Assembly: GCF_018320785.1 (NCBI RefSeq)
Contig: NC_054879.1
Location: forward strand, 43,638,698 to 43,702,697
Length of the DNA: 64,000 nt
DNA from: Cheilinus undulatus
Lineage: Eukaryota > Chordata > Actinopteri > Labriformes > Labridae
Reading direction: 5' to 3'
Part shown: piece by piece, positions 52,801 to 63,102 of the stretch
How positions within the stretch are numbered: the stretch's first letter is position 1
Layout of the letters: the number at the start of each line of letters is the position of its first letter
Translations under genes and position numbers: made by a program
Notes under the pieces: generated by a model
What the model was told of the DNA's origin: nothing
Databases searched by the model: none
Seen by the model: the letters and a program-made list of their open reading frames with translations, nothing else

Positions 52801-55800
52801 TAGCAGTGATACATCAGCTGCAGCAGCCATATGGTAAGCCCTGCAGTTAGCTAAATATGTCGCTTTTTATTTGATGTAATGCGTAATTTGTTTTTTTCAT
52901 ATTGCTGTGCCAGTAATAGGGATGTTTCCATTTTTTTCCAGTGTCAAACCCTTGTGGTGTGGACAGAGGTGGATGTGAGCAGATCTGTGTTCTGAGTCAT
53001 AGGAGTGACAATGGAGATTTAGGTTACAGATGTAAATGTCGCATGGGCTTTGATCTGCATGCTGATGGCAAGCGATGTTATGGTGAGAGAGCATTTCTCT
53101 GAAAACTATTAGATGTGTGTAAAAGTGCACCATAAAGATGTAAAGCTGTTCCTACTGGTGTTAGCTTTCTTTCCTGTTATGTTGTAACGGTAAGACTTCG
53201 GTATTGATAGTCTTCTTGATTTCTTTTTCTCAGCTGTGAGGCAGTTTCTGCTCTTCTCCAGCCAGCTGGCCGTGAGAGGCATCCCATTTAACCTGTCATC
53301 TCAGGAAGACATCATCTTACCCGTCACTGGATCACCGTCTTACTTTGTTGGGGTGGATTTCAGTGCTGAAGACGATGCCATCTTCTTCTCCGACACTGCC
53401 AAAGATATAATCTATAAACAAAAAGTGGATGGGACTGGTGAGTATCTTCTTGGTCCTATTGCTGCATATCCTAAGAAATGTACACATGGTGTCTTAACAG
53501 TAATCCTTGTAGTGTTTTCTGGTGTTTTCTCTGCTTACATCCTTGGAAAATGTCTTGCCTAGCAGAGAGCTGTACCATGTGATTCAGGCAGGCTTATACA
53601 GGGAGTTACGGGAGTGCCTGATGGGGCTGACTGGTACTATGGGGGAGGGAGTGGACAGGAGTATGGACAGTGGAAAAAAGATCATAGAATCAACTTATAC
53701 TCGAAAATAAATACTTTAAATTATCAGGACAGATTAATCCAACATGCATTTATGATAATTAGTCTCAAAGCTATCACTTAGTACTTCCTAAAATGATAAT
53801 CCAGGAGCAGTGACAATGCACAAGAACAGAAACTCCACTGCTCTGATCAGAGATGTTGTTTTTGGTACTGCTCTAGTTTTTTTTCTGTCAGGTTCACATG
53901 GGGAAAATGCAAGCTGACAGCCTATTTATTTAAATGTGTTCCTCTTTCATCTCGGTGTAAACCGGGGGTCTGACTGCTTTGATCTGCACAGGCAGGGAGG
54001 TACTGGCAGCCAATAGAGTGGATGGAGTGGAGGACCTGGCTTACGACTGGATTTCAAAAAACCTCTACTGGACTGACCCTCGATACAGGAGCATATCTGT
54101 CATGAAGCTGGCTGATAAGTCCAGGAGAGCAATCGTACAGAACCTCAACAACCCAAGGGCTATCGTGGTGCATCCTCTCATTGGGTAAATTAAGATAAGA
54201 TGGGAGCAAAAATATTTTTTCAGGATTGTTGTGGTTTGTCAGAATTTTACATTATAGCTTTTTTTTCGATACAGACATGAAGAACATGTCTGTAGGAGGT
54301 TACATTAGTCAATATAAAACTATTTAAAGGTTGCCAGGATTCAGATAGATGAATAGTTTTCAGATAAAGTCATGATTATATGGGTAAACAGGGAAAAATT
54401 CCTACCTACTGTACAATGGCCTCTCAATGTCTAAGCATGAACTGGTATAATCAGTGATACACAATTCTTTCAACCTGGTAAAATGTCCTCCAATATTGCC
54501 TTATAAGGAAATATTCATGTAGAACAAGCTGTTATTTCCAGTTACCTCAAAGTCATAAGGCCTATACGTCTAACAGCTGAGATTAGTTCAGAGTGAAGGG
54601 CAGTATTGTAGAGACCACTAAGAAGTTGGCTTAAACAGAAAAGCTCAACAATGTGGAAGTATCCAAAATCTGAAAATCTGAAATTATAAGTTGTGCCTTT
54701 GTAACCTGAGTGATTTGTATCTTGGAAAGTTTTTAAAGTAGAAACATTTGAGCATGATTTTAGGTTGATGCTTGTATTTATTTTACATTGCAGTTATATT
54801 TTTTGGACTGATTGGTACCGGCCGGCAAAGATTATGAGGGCTTGGGGTGACGGGTCACATGCCCTGTCTATAGTAAACACTACTCTCGGCTGGCCTAATG
54901 GCCTGGCTATTGACTGGAGGTGAGTCATACATCCTAATAGCCTTTTAGCAGTCCCATTTCACCCACTTAACAAGTCTTAACCTGTATGTAATTTTTCATC
55001 AAATATTGTGGTTGCCAGAGCAATTATTTTTTCAGTTATATATTACTCATTTTTCTACTCTTGCTCTGTCTTTATCTCCACCCAGCTCAATGCGTCTTTA
55101 CTGGGTGGATGCCTTCTTTGACAAAATTGAGCACAGCAACTTTGATGGGCGGAACAGGCTTTCTTTGGATCGTATTACCCAAATCTCACATCCATTTGGT
55201 CTCACCATTTTTGAAGGTAAGTGCTGAGTCTGTAACCTGACACGCCAGATGGATTTGCTTCACACATCCATCTAGAAAACCCCCCGTATACGGTAGGGAT
55301 GGGCAAATAATTGAAAATTAGATCATATTGCAATATGGCCTACTGCAATTTTTAAATTGCAAAAGTTGCAATATTTCCTTGACCAGAAATTTGTGTCAAA
55401 ATACCAGTTTTAAACAGTTTTTTTTTTTGCAGCAGAGATGTTATGCATGACATATGCAATCATTTAGGTGCCATTTATTTCAGAATTGTCTAGAAAAAAT
55501 CCTACCTTCTTTATTACCTCTGCCAAGGAGGTTATGTGATCGGCAGGGTTTGTTAGTTAGTTTGTTAGTTAGTTTGTTAACAACATAACTCAGAAAGTTG
55601 TGGACAGATTTTGGTGACATTTTTAGAAAATTTCAGAAATGGCATAAGGAAGAACTGATTCGATTTTGGGAGTGATCCGGATCATCGTCTGGATCCAGGA
55701 ATTTTTTAATGGATTCTGTACTATTGGGAGATAGGGCTAATGGCGGAGGTCTGTGCTCTCCGACTGCTAGTTTTTGTACTTTTTTTGTATTAAATATAAG

Positions 55801-58800
55801 AATGAAAAAAAACCCTCATTGCAACAATTCATATACTATTTGCAATACGAGTCAAAATCATAATCATTAGACACTTTTAAAGAATTGTTCAGCCTTTGTT
55901 TAGGAATAAAAGAAAGTTAAGGAATAATCACATATCAAATCGCAATTGCAATATTGGGGGAGAAAATCGCAATTAGATTATTTTCCAAAATCGTTCAGCC
56001 CTAATAGACGGTGTTTGGGAAAGGGCAGAGCCTTTGAAAAAAAGACTTGGAAGGTGATTGGATGAACGTTCTGTCTGTCACATCTTCACGGCCAATCAGA
56101 GCGACAAAACACGGGACATTGTAGCCGCTACTGATGAGTAAACGCCATAGAGGACTGCATAACGTGGACCATGGCGACTGTAGACATGTCAGTACATGAC
56201 TTTAGTCGTTTTGAAACGACAACAACTCAGTGCTGTTATTTGTTCTTCTTTTAATGAAGACATGTTGTCAAGTTCTAAGAAAACTGACGCTTTAGCAGCA
56301 TCCACGCTGATCTCTTTCACCATAATTGCACTGGCCTCTTGTTGCTGCTTGCTTATGTCACGACTCCACTGTGCCAGAAAGTAGTGCTCCTCGACGCTGA
56401 TTGGTCCTGTCACTTTCTAACCAAACTGTTCAGATGGGAGCTTTGCAAGATGGATTTGCCAGTAAGAAACATGGAAACGGGCGAATCCATCTGCTTTGCA
56501 AGGTTACTGAGTCTGCCTATATAGTAGCATTAAAGGATCATACATTTTACTACAATTTAAAGGAAGCCTACTTCACTATAATTTACTCAGACTGCGGTTT
56601 GTCATTCTCGCTTTAATAATGCTCATGTTAAAAGAGCAGTTACTTTTAAAAAGAGGAGATGAAAGATAAATTAATCAAGGTTATGCCCTGTTACTTCTGT
56701 GTCTTGAAGGCTATGCATACTTTACTGACTGGCGCCTGGGTGGCATTGTACGTGTTCGTAAGACTGATGGTGGAGAGATGGTCGTTATCAGAAGGGGAAT
56801 CAGCCACATCATGCATGTCAAGTCTTTCAACTCCAACTCTCAGACTGGTCAGTAGCTCCTCTCTCTTCACTCTGCTATTCCTGCATAGCTGAGACTCACG
56901 CTTGTCAGTCATATTCCTGGTAATTACTCTCCACTTTCCTTCTCAGGTTCCAACCTCTGCAATAGGCAGACAAATCCAAACGGAGACTGCAGCCACTTCT
57001 GCTTCCCGGCCCCAGACTCTCAGAGGGTGTGTGGCTGTCCGTATGGCATGAAGCTGTTGCCCAACCAGCAGACGTGTGTGGAAGATCCCTCCAATGAACC
57101 CCCAACACTACAGTGCGGGGCCAACTCCTTCTCCTGTGGCAATGGCAAATGTGTCCCAAACAGCTATAGATGCGATGGTGTTGATGACTGCCATGACAAC
57201 AGTGATGAAGTCAACTGTGGAATTAACAGTAATGTCTTTTTTTTTTTTTTTAATCCCAGTTTGCACTTATAGACTAGCTGGAAAAAAATTATTTGAATTG
57301 TCTCCTTTCAGACACCACTTGCTCTCCCACTGCATTCACCTGTGCCAATAAGCGCTGTGTGCCAACGAGATGGCGTTGTGATGGGCAGAACGACTGTTTT
57401 GATAACAGCGATGAGATCAACTGCCCTACACGGGGTCCAGGAACATGCCCTGCCAATCAATTCACCTGTGCCAACAACCGCTGCATCCCACATACCTGGC
57501 GCTGTGACACTGATAATGACTGTGGGGATGGTTCAGATGAAACAGACTGCCGTGAGTGTCATTACAGCTTAACCCTTTATAGGTCACTCATTGAAATGCT
57601 TGGAAATTCCAAATTTAACCAGAAACCAGTTGAGATGATTTGAGCTTTACATGGTGCTTATTATGGTTGAAGTATACATCAGAAGATGGACACTGTGGTC
57701 ATAACGGTATGCATGTGGTCAACAACAATACTCAGGTGGCGACTGTGGCATTTAAATGATGCTCAGTTGGTACTAAGGGGCCCGAAGTGTGCTAAGAAAA
57801 TATTGCCCACCCCATTACACCACCACCAGTCAGAACCATGAATAAAAGGCAGAATGGATCCATGATTTCACATTTTTTACGCCAAATTCTGACCATCTGA
57901 ATATTGCAGCCAAAATCGAGACTCATCAGACTACAAGCAACTTTTTTCTAATCTTCTGTTGTCCAAGTTTGGTCAGCACATGTGAATTGTAGCCTCAGTC
58001 ATTTGTCCTAATACATTAATTGTAAAAAAAAAAAAAAATTAATAATACGTTTAGCTAAATGAGTTGGCCATTTGTCTTCATATAGATATTCTACGCCCCT
58101 AAAGGGGCCATGGAACCATAGATTGTCACTTCAGTCAACTTCCTTCAGAGCCCACCATTCCAAATCTCTGTGATACAGTACAGATTTTTCTCAGCCAGTC
58201 AGTGGAGATCAGTCAATTTCATGTAAAGTGACATCACACCATCTGACCAATCAGCAGTTGCCCGAGCATCTCAAACTTCCTGTTTCCTGCAGAACTCAAA
58301 AAATGAAGTTTTGGGGCCCTAAAATCATAACTAACCATGATAAGCTGATAAGACTCTTACATTTTAAAGGTGAATAGTAGCACTATTGATTTGATTTTGA
58401 GATTGAAAAAGTCAAAATGATAAGTTTAAAGGTTTACAATCTAAAATAAAAAATCAAACTTATTAGGTCAAAAGGTCAAAACATGGCATTTAAATTCAAA
58501 GTAATGTTATTAAAATGCAAAGACATGGAATAGGAAGTTGAAATCATGATTTTTAATGGTCAAAATATGAGATAAATTTAAAAGTCATTGGTTTAAAACA
58601 TCATAGCATGAGAATAATTTTTACATTTTGAGTTTTAAAGGTCAAAATATTACTTCAAATTTAAAATTGAGGATACAAAAGGCCAAATTATGAGATGAAA
58701 GTCAAAGTAAGGAGTTCAAAAAGTCAAAACGTGAGAAAAAAATCAAAAGCGTGAGTTTAAAAAGTCAAAATCTTACTTAAAAATGTAAAATTGAGGATGT

Positions 58801-61800
58801 GTAAGGTCAAAAACAAGATGAAAGTCAAAATTGTGAATTGAAAAGGTCAAAATATGAAATAAAGATTCAAAACCGTAACTTTGGGTCATAATTGAGAGAT
58901 TCAAAATTAAGAATATGAAATGAAAACAGAAATGCATTTTCCCATATTCCTGACTTTTTATCCAATTGTTTTAACTTTTTATGTATTCTCATTTTTATGA
59001 CTTAACAAGGATATTTTAAGTCATCAGTGTTGAGTTTACATTTTTAAACTGGAGTAAACCTTCAGACCTCATCCCAGTGGGCCAGTAATAATAAAAATAT
59101 GATATGATCTAGTGGGTTGGGTATAACTGTACCACAGGCCAGATTTGGTCCCCGGGCCTTGAGTTCAGCTCTAGAGTATGCTTTTTGATTTATGCTGTAT
59201 CACATTTTGTGCTGACAGATCTTGGAAGCACATGCCACCCAGGTCAGTTTCAGTGTCCCGATCATCGCTGCATAGACCCCAACTACGTCTGTGATGGTGA
59301 CAGGGACTGTGTAGATGGTGCAGACGAACAAGGATGTGGTAAGTATTTTTCATTTTAAAAGCTTGTAATTTTTTTTATTTTTATTTTATCACTAAAGAAC
59401 ACATTTCTTTTTATTATTAAATGCATTAAAAAATTAGATTTATTATCAGTTTTAGTATCGACTCTCCTATGAAATCATTAACTTTCTCAAGCTTAGCTCC
59501 TGACTTTGAGAAATTATAATTTCAAGCTTTATCAACAATTTTACAATAATGAATTAATTCACTTGAGCAGTCATTCATGAATTAACTCATTTATTCAGTA
59601 ACAACCTCTATGTATCAGCTGATCATGCTCAAAAAGTTGCTGAGGTCAATTGAATGCTCTTTAAAATTCAACAAGCATTTGTTAATCCTCTTAGTTTATC
59701 GACCTGATTTCCTGTGTTTCACAACGAGTTCAGCATATATAGAAAACTGCAGAAATATTGGATAGCAGGTTTAACACGCTTCAATGGATTTTTCAGTCTA
59801 CAACTGCACGGCTAATGAGTTCAAGTGCTCCAGTGGTCACCAGTGTGTCAACTCCTTCTATCGGTGCGATGGAGTCTACGATTGCAGGGATCGCTCCGAT
59901 GAGCGGGGCTGCCGTAAGTATTGGACAACAAAGTTGTTACTGAAGCTTTACTCAGTGTTTCATAATATTTACACCTTTTTATGTTTTGAATTGAATGTCA
60001 AAATATCTCTCTAACCATGGACGCTGCTCACAAACAATTTGTGGTGTTTCCTCAGCTACTAGGCCTCCAGGCATGTGCCACCATGAAACTGAGTTCCAGT
60101 GCCAGTCAGATGGGAGCTGTGTGCCGTCTACCTGGGAGTGCGACGGTCACCCAGACTGCGAGGATGGCAGTGACGAACACCACGCCTGCCCTCCTCGCAC
60201 CTGTGCCTCCTCTCTCTTCCGCTGCGACAACGGGAACTGCGTCCTGCGCAGCTGGCTGTGTGACGGGGACAACGACTGCAGGGACATGAGCGATGAAAGA
60301 GACTGTCCCACACCACCTTTCCGATGTCCGAGCTGGCAGTGGCAGTGCCCTGGCCACAGCGTGTGCATCAACATCACGTCGGTGTGTGACAACACTCCTG
60401 ACTGCCCCAACGGTGCAGACGAGTCTCCTCTCTGTAGTAAGTCTGATCTTTGCTCTCTTTGTAAGCCTGGAACATGATCTGTTTTATCAGAGACTCTTGA
60501 TTGTTTTATTACATTTCTAAGTTTGCTGGCCTTCTCAAATTCTATTAAATTTCACATCCCATGACAAACAGGATCAGGATCATACACAATTAATTTTTTT
60601 GACATTTCTGTAATGCCTGCGTTCTGTAAGCAGAAGGGGCCATGTTTTTGTGTTGGATGTTAAGTGTTTGTCTTTGGATTTTTGTGTTTAAATCATGCAT
60701 GTGTGTGATTTGAGCTGTATTAACCTAAAAATTATATGTGATTTTCCTTTCTTGCTTTTCTCACTACTTTCAGATGAGCCTTTACCAGGTAGGAACAAAC
60801 TCTTAATCATTGATAGAAATGCTGCAAGTAGATTTGATTGCTTTTCAACAACTAGTAAACATACGGTAATCAAGACAATGTTGGCAGTAGAGTGAGTGTG
60901 GTAATTGTTGGAACAAATGTGCGTAAATGTAGTTGGTAAGCTCAGAGTAGCATTTCCAAAGAAATAGTTAGAATGTACATGAATTATATTATTTGAGTAT
61001 TTGTGCTGCATGAGTTATATACATGAAGGATTTTTATTTCCATTTCTTGAGTTTTAATTGTGCTTCCCCTTTTAATTCAGATCAAGAGAGCTGCTCTGAC
61101 AACAATGCCGGCTGCACCCATGGTTGCATTCAAGGTCCGTTTGGCGCCCAGTGCACCTGTCCCCTGGGCTACCAACTTAGCAATGACTCTAAAACCTGCC
61201 AGGATATAGATGAATGTAACCCCCCTGGACAGTGTAGCCAGCACTGCTTTAATGAGAGAGGCTCTTTTCGCTGCCATTGCCAAGATGGTTACACTCTGGA
61301 AGCAGACCAGCGTACCTGCAAGACCTCAGGTGAGGTTTCTCAAAGCTGCTGTGAATAGATCATAATCCTCTCCTGGTATCAGAAAAAACTGAACTATGAT
61401 TTCATAATTCAGAAAAACAGGATATGGGCCAATAATCTTTCCCACAGTGATTTGGTTGTCAAGATGATTTGCCTTTACTTCACATATCTCAGTTTCCTGT
61501 GCTGTGCAGGGCAGGAATGAGCAGTGATAAAGGGGGAGCTTTGGCCCCCAGACTGCCAGACAGACACAATGTCTTTCTTCTCCCTTGTCTCCCCCTGCTG
61601 CTCTGATTTCTTAAGATAAGACAAATAACATATATGTCACTCACTGGCCATCATTGGCATTATTAGGACATAATCACCAACAAAGGGCTGTTTATAGGGA
61701 GCGTGCCTGACATGAGCTCCTCTTCCACACAGATAACCCGCTGAAAGGCTTTGCAATACAATAGGTCATTATTTGGACAAAAGTGCATTCCCCATGGATG

Positions 61801-63102
61801 GCTATCCGAGCAGGCTCTATTTAACAGCCCTGGTGTAGAGTTTTGGTAGACATGCAAAAGCTGACAAGTGATCTTATTAGCATGAGAATGGACATGTAAA
61901 AAAGATAATAAACGTTTGATGTCTGCTTACAGATTCCCGTCAGGCGTTCCTGCTAGTGGCCAGCAGGAATCAGATTGTACAAGATGAGATAACTGCTCAG
62001 CCTAATGTGATCAGGTCTCTTGTTCGAGATGGACGCAACATAGTAGCCTTAGATTTTGACTCAGTCACAGACCGTGTTTACTGGTCTGACACAAGCCAAG
62101 ACAGAATCTGGAGTGCAAATAAAAATGGCACAGACAGAACTGTGGTGAGTTTTTTTTCTTGTAGCTGCTACAAACTGTGCAGAGATTCTTTTTGTATTTA
62201 TTCCTAGTTTTACATACAGTATAATGCTCTCCTTTAAACATATTTACCTAAGAAGTAGTCTCCTCTGGATAGATATTTGACAGTGGAGTGACTGTAACAG
62301 AGAGCCTGGCTGTGGACTGGGTTGGCAGAAACCTGTACTGGACTGACTACGTTCTGGAAACTATTGAAGTGTCCAGACTTGATGGCAGCCACCGTACGGT
62401 GATAGTCAGTGAAAATGTGACCAATCCCAGAGGCCTGGTGCTGGACCCAAGGGAGAGGTCAGTGACATACAGAGAAACAACATGTAATGTATGGTGAGGC
62501 CTCTGCAGGGAGTAAATGACAAGCATTTGTTTTGCAGTGCTCACCTGATGTTTTGGACCGACTGGGGCAGGAACCCCCGCATTGAGAAGGCCAGCATGGA
62601 TGGAAAATTCAGGACTGTCATCATAAGCGACAAACTGTACTGGCCCAATGGTCTCACTATTGACTACCCAAATAATATGTTGTACTTCGCTGATGCCTAT
62701 TTGGATTTCATTGACTTCTGCGATTATGATGGCAACAACAGGAGACAGGCTCTGGCCAGTGACCTGGTGAGTTTCTCAGAGGAAAACCTTCATTCTGGCA
62801 CATTATGAATTATCTGTAAAGCTCCTGTTCATGTACAAGATTTAAAGTGAAGAGAGAACAATAAGTTTCCTTTTATAGTATGTGTAAGACGCACTTTTTT
62901 TCTTTTGCTACTCTCTATGAAAAGGTACTGCAACATCCCCACGCAATTACCATTTTTGAGGATTTTGTCTATTGGACCGACAGATACATCAACCGAGTGA
63001 TGCGAGCCCATAAGTGGCATGGGGAGAACCAGACAGTGATGCTGTTCAACCTCCCTCAGCCCATGGGTGTGGTGGCGGTTCACCCAGCGAGGCAGCCTGC
63101 AG
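35036..63102 (+). CDS. lrp2: LDL receptor-related protein 2 (megalin), first 31 coding exons; 3' part outside window
   Basis: Giant endocytic receptor of absorptive epithelia (kidney proximal tubule, yolk and neural epithelia) that takes up vitamin-binding proteins, lipoproteins and many other ligands. The exons read here total 5,098 coding bases (1,699 residues) of a protein of about 4,650 in human. The domain order fits LRP2: signal peptide, 7 class A repeats, 2 EGF, YWTD propeller 1, EGF, propeller 2, EGF, 8 class A repeats, 2 EGF, propeller 3. Long stretches match my memory of human LRP2, e.g. [35 protein letters not shown]-like and [12 protein letters not shown]1 and LRP1B lack this 7-repeat first cluster. 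All introns are GT-AG, phases join throughout, and no stop interrupts the frame. The start at 35036 opens a clear signal peptide. Fish have lrp2a and lrp2b; which one this is cannot be told. Confidence 0.96.
35106..39558. other. lrp2 intron 1 (4.4 kb); nothing recognised
   Basis: Long first intron. Open frames inside (for example 38941-39255, 38491-38754 minus) show no known domain and no phase link to lrp2. No clear transposon ends were seen. First introns often carry enhancers, but nothing specific can be read here. Confidence 0.5.
40331..40807. mobile_element. TTAA-flanked MITE, copy D (complete), in lrp2 intron 2
   Basis: TTAA at 40327-40330 and 40808-40811. The left end ATGCCACATATTTTACCCC mirrors the right end AATATGTGACTTT. 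The core has GACTCCGCCCCTGACTCCGC and CTCTCCTGATCCTCC. The open frames of 140 codons on both strands across it are incidental. Confidence 0.8.
43982..44985 (+). CDS. lrp2: lrp2 EGF-like pair after cluster I
   Basis: Exons 43982-44101 ([11 protein letters not shown]...CSCPSGYVI) and 44857-44985 ([18 protein letters not shown]...[13 protein letters not shown]). Both have six-Cys EGF patterns and match the human spacing (CxxxCPPGY- and HCEEGYILE-like). Such modules link ligand-binding clusters to the propellers. Confidence 0.93.
44113..44491. mobile_element. hAT-like non-autonomous element, minus orientation, in lrp2 intron 9
   Basis: Runs from AACAATTTTGGAAAATAAC to CGATTAATTGCCCAGCCCTA. It is the reverse complement of the 55294-56003 element without its inserted part: shared phrases are GGCACCTAAATGATTGCATATG, CAGCAGGCCATATTGCG and AATTCTTTCAAAGTGTCTAA. 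It begins about 12 bases after the exon 9 donor. Confidence 0.7.
45323..47363 (-). mobile_element. Tc1-like transposon relic in lrp2 intron 10, interrupted by an L1-like fragment
   Basis: Flanked by TA at both ends (45321-45322, 47364-47365). Left end CATGTGCATCTCAAAACA; right end, inverted, CAGGTGCATCTAAAAAATAT. Minus-strand transposase pieces: [20 protein letters not shown] and [18 protein letters not shown] near 47120-47020, [20 protein letters not shown] and [19 protein letters not shown] near 46960-46840. The catalytic part is represented only by broken sequence left of 46050. Stops and the insertion at 46054-46715 make it inactive. Confidence 0.82.
46054..46715 (-). mobile_element. L1-like ORF1 fragment inserted in the Tc1 relic
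   Basis: On the minus strand, fragments such as [30 protein letters not shown] and LDRAHRPL-type residues resemble the coiled-coil ORF1 protein of fish L1-clade LINEs. An 11-base sequence GTCCAGTTCTT occurs on both sides (46043-46053 and 46716-46726), a good target-site duplication. Unusually, what remains is 5' and ORF1 sequence with no poly(A) end. Confidence 0.65.
47440..53082 (+). CDS. lrp2: lrp2 beta-propeller 1 and following EGF
   Basis: Exons 47440-47609, 50017-50240, 52331-52537, 52631-52833 (propeller) and 52942-53082 (EGF). The YWTD-type (class B) repeats include [55 protein letters not shown] and IYYTDWTK. The EGF reads [19 protein letters not shown] to [16 protein letters not shown]. 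In this receptor family propellers drive release of ligand at endosomal pH. Confidence 0.95.
48413..49340. mobile_element. hAT-type element with TTAA MITE nested inside, lrp2 intron 11
   Basis: Begins CAGTGGTTCTCAACATTGGG, then GAGACACTGAAAGGGGGTC, the usual hAT-MITE end in fish. The interior is TTTTGCCACTTT-type low-complexity sequence on both sides of the inserted TTAA MITE (48723-49055). The right boundary is not sharp. Confidence 0.55.
48723..49055. mobile_element. TTAA-flanked MITE, copy E (complete, perfect ends)
   Basis: TTAA at 48719-48722 and 49056-49059. The ends AGGTCACATATT and AATATGTGACCT are exact reverse complements, so with flanks the inverted match is 17 bases. 333 bp, no coding capacity. 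It contains GACTCCGCCCCTGACTCCAC like the other copies. Confidence 0.88.
51120..51380 (+). repeat. Common teleost interspersed repeat, second copy
   Basis: GCTGGAGCCTATCCCAGCTG, GCAAGAGGCGGGGTATACCC and ATGAGCATGTTTTTGGTGG, as in the 14419-14640 copy, ending near ACATGCAAACTCTGCACAG. Confidence 0.7.
51410..51740 (-). mobile_element. Mariner/Tc1-superfamily transposase fragment
   Basis: On the minus strand a broken frame contains [19 protein letters not shown] residues (from the plus-strand phrase GCATTGTCATGCAGGAAGG), the DNA-binding/catalytic signature of this superfamily. It is followed by a C-terminal-like part. No terminal repeats were identified, so it is a fragment. Confidence 0.5.
53234..56847 (+). 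CDS. lrp2: lrp2 beta-propeller 2
   Basis: Exons 53234-53437, 53992-54184, 54794-54919, 55086-55216 and 56710-56847. Landmarks in order: [116 protein letters not shown] and [20 protein letters not shown]. The fifth exon follows the 1.5-kb intron that holds nested transposons (55217-56709). Confidence 0.95.
55246..56500. mobile_element. Older inverted-repeat element split by a hAT element, lrp2 intron 19
   Basis: CCAGATGGATTTGC..CATCCATCT at 55246-55270 and CAAGATGGATTTGCC..GCGAATCCATCTGC at about 56447-56494 form matching hairpin-like ends. The left part is cut from the rest by the element at 55294-56003. The interior (56010-56440) has no coding capacity. Confidence 0.5.
55294..56003. mobile_element. 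hAT-like element with imperfect 8-bp target duplication and its own insertion
   Basis: Ends TAGGGATGGGCAAATAATTG and (inverted) TAGGGCTGAACGATTTTGG. The flanking octamers GTATACGG (55286-55293) and ATAGACGG (56004-56011) match at 6 of 8 positions. About 55518-55770 is a further inserted repeat (CTCTGCCAAGGAGGTTATGTG to CGGAGGTCTGTGCTCTCCGA) absent from the related copy at 44113-44491. No transposase. Confidence 0.75.
56947..60436 (+). CDS. lrp2: lrp2 EGF and class A cluster II (8 repeats)
   Basis: Exons 56947-57228 (EGF plus repeat 8), 57312-57551 (repeats 9 and 10), 59219-59338 (11), 59797-59913 (12) and 60056-60436 (13-15). All six Cys and the SDE-type calcium sites are present in each repeat. 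The last repeat, with [14 protein letters not shown] and [11 protein letters not shown], matches the human order closely. Cluster II is a main ligand-binding region of megalin. Confidence 0.95.
58330..59176. mobile_element. hAT-like low-complexity element in lrp2 intron 22
   Basis: The right end reads, on the minus strand, AGCTGAACTCAAGGCCCGGG and then GACCAAATCTGGCC, like the left end of the 26422-27223 element. The interior is made of GTCAAAAT / GGTCAAAATATGAG words. The left boundary is unclear. Confidence 0.5.
60774..60788 (+). CDS. lrp2: lrp2 candidate 15-nt microexon
   Basis: ATGAGCCTTTACCAG is bounded by TTTCAG at the left and GTAGGA at the right. Used between 60436 and 61081 it keeps phase 1 and adds five residues (NEPLP, with the next codon Asp). 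Skipping it also keeps the frame (A|AT joins in both cases), so it may be optional. See the findings. Confidence 0.6.
61081..61329 (+). CDS. lrp2: lrp2 EGF pair before propeller 3
   Basis: One exon encodes two EGF modules: [20 protein letters not shown] to [14 protein letters not shown], then a calcium-binding type [20 protein letters not shown] to [14 protein letters not shown]. Both align with human LRP2 without gaps. Confidence 0.95.
61933..63102 (+). CDS. lrp2: lrp2 beta-propeller 3 (continues beyond window)
   Basis: Exons 61933-62144, 62273-62457, 62538-62766 and 62925-63102, ending in phase 1 at a GTAAG donor. Landmarks: [79 protein letters not shown] and [20 protein letters not shown]. 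The next exon was not found before 64000. Confidence 0.95.
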
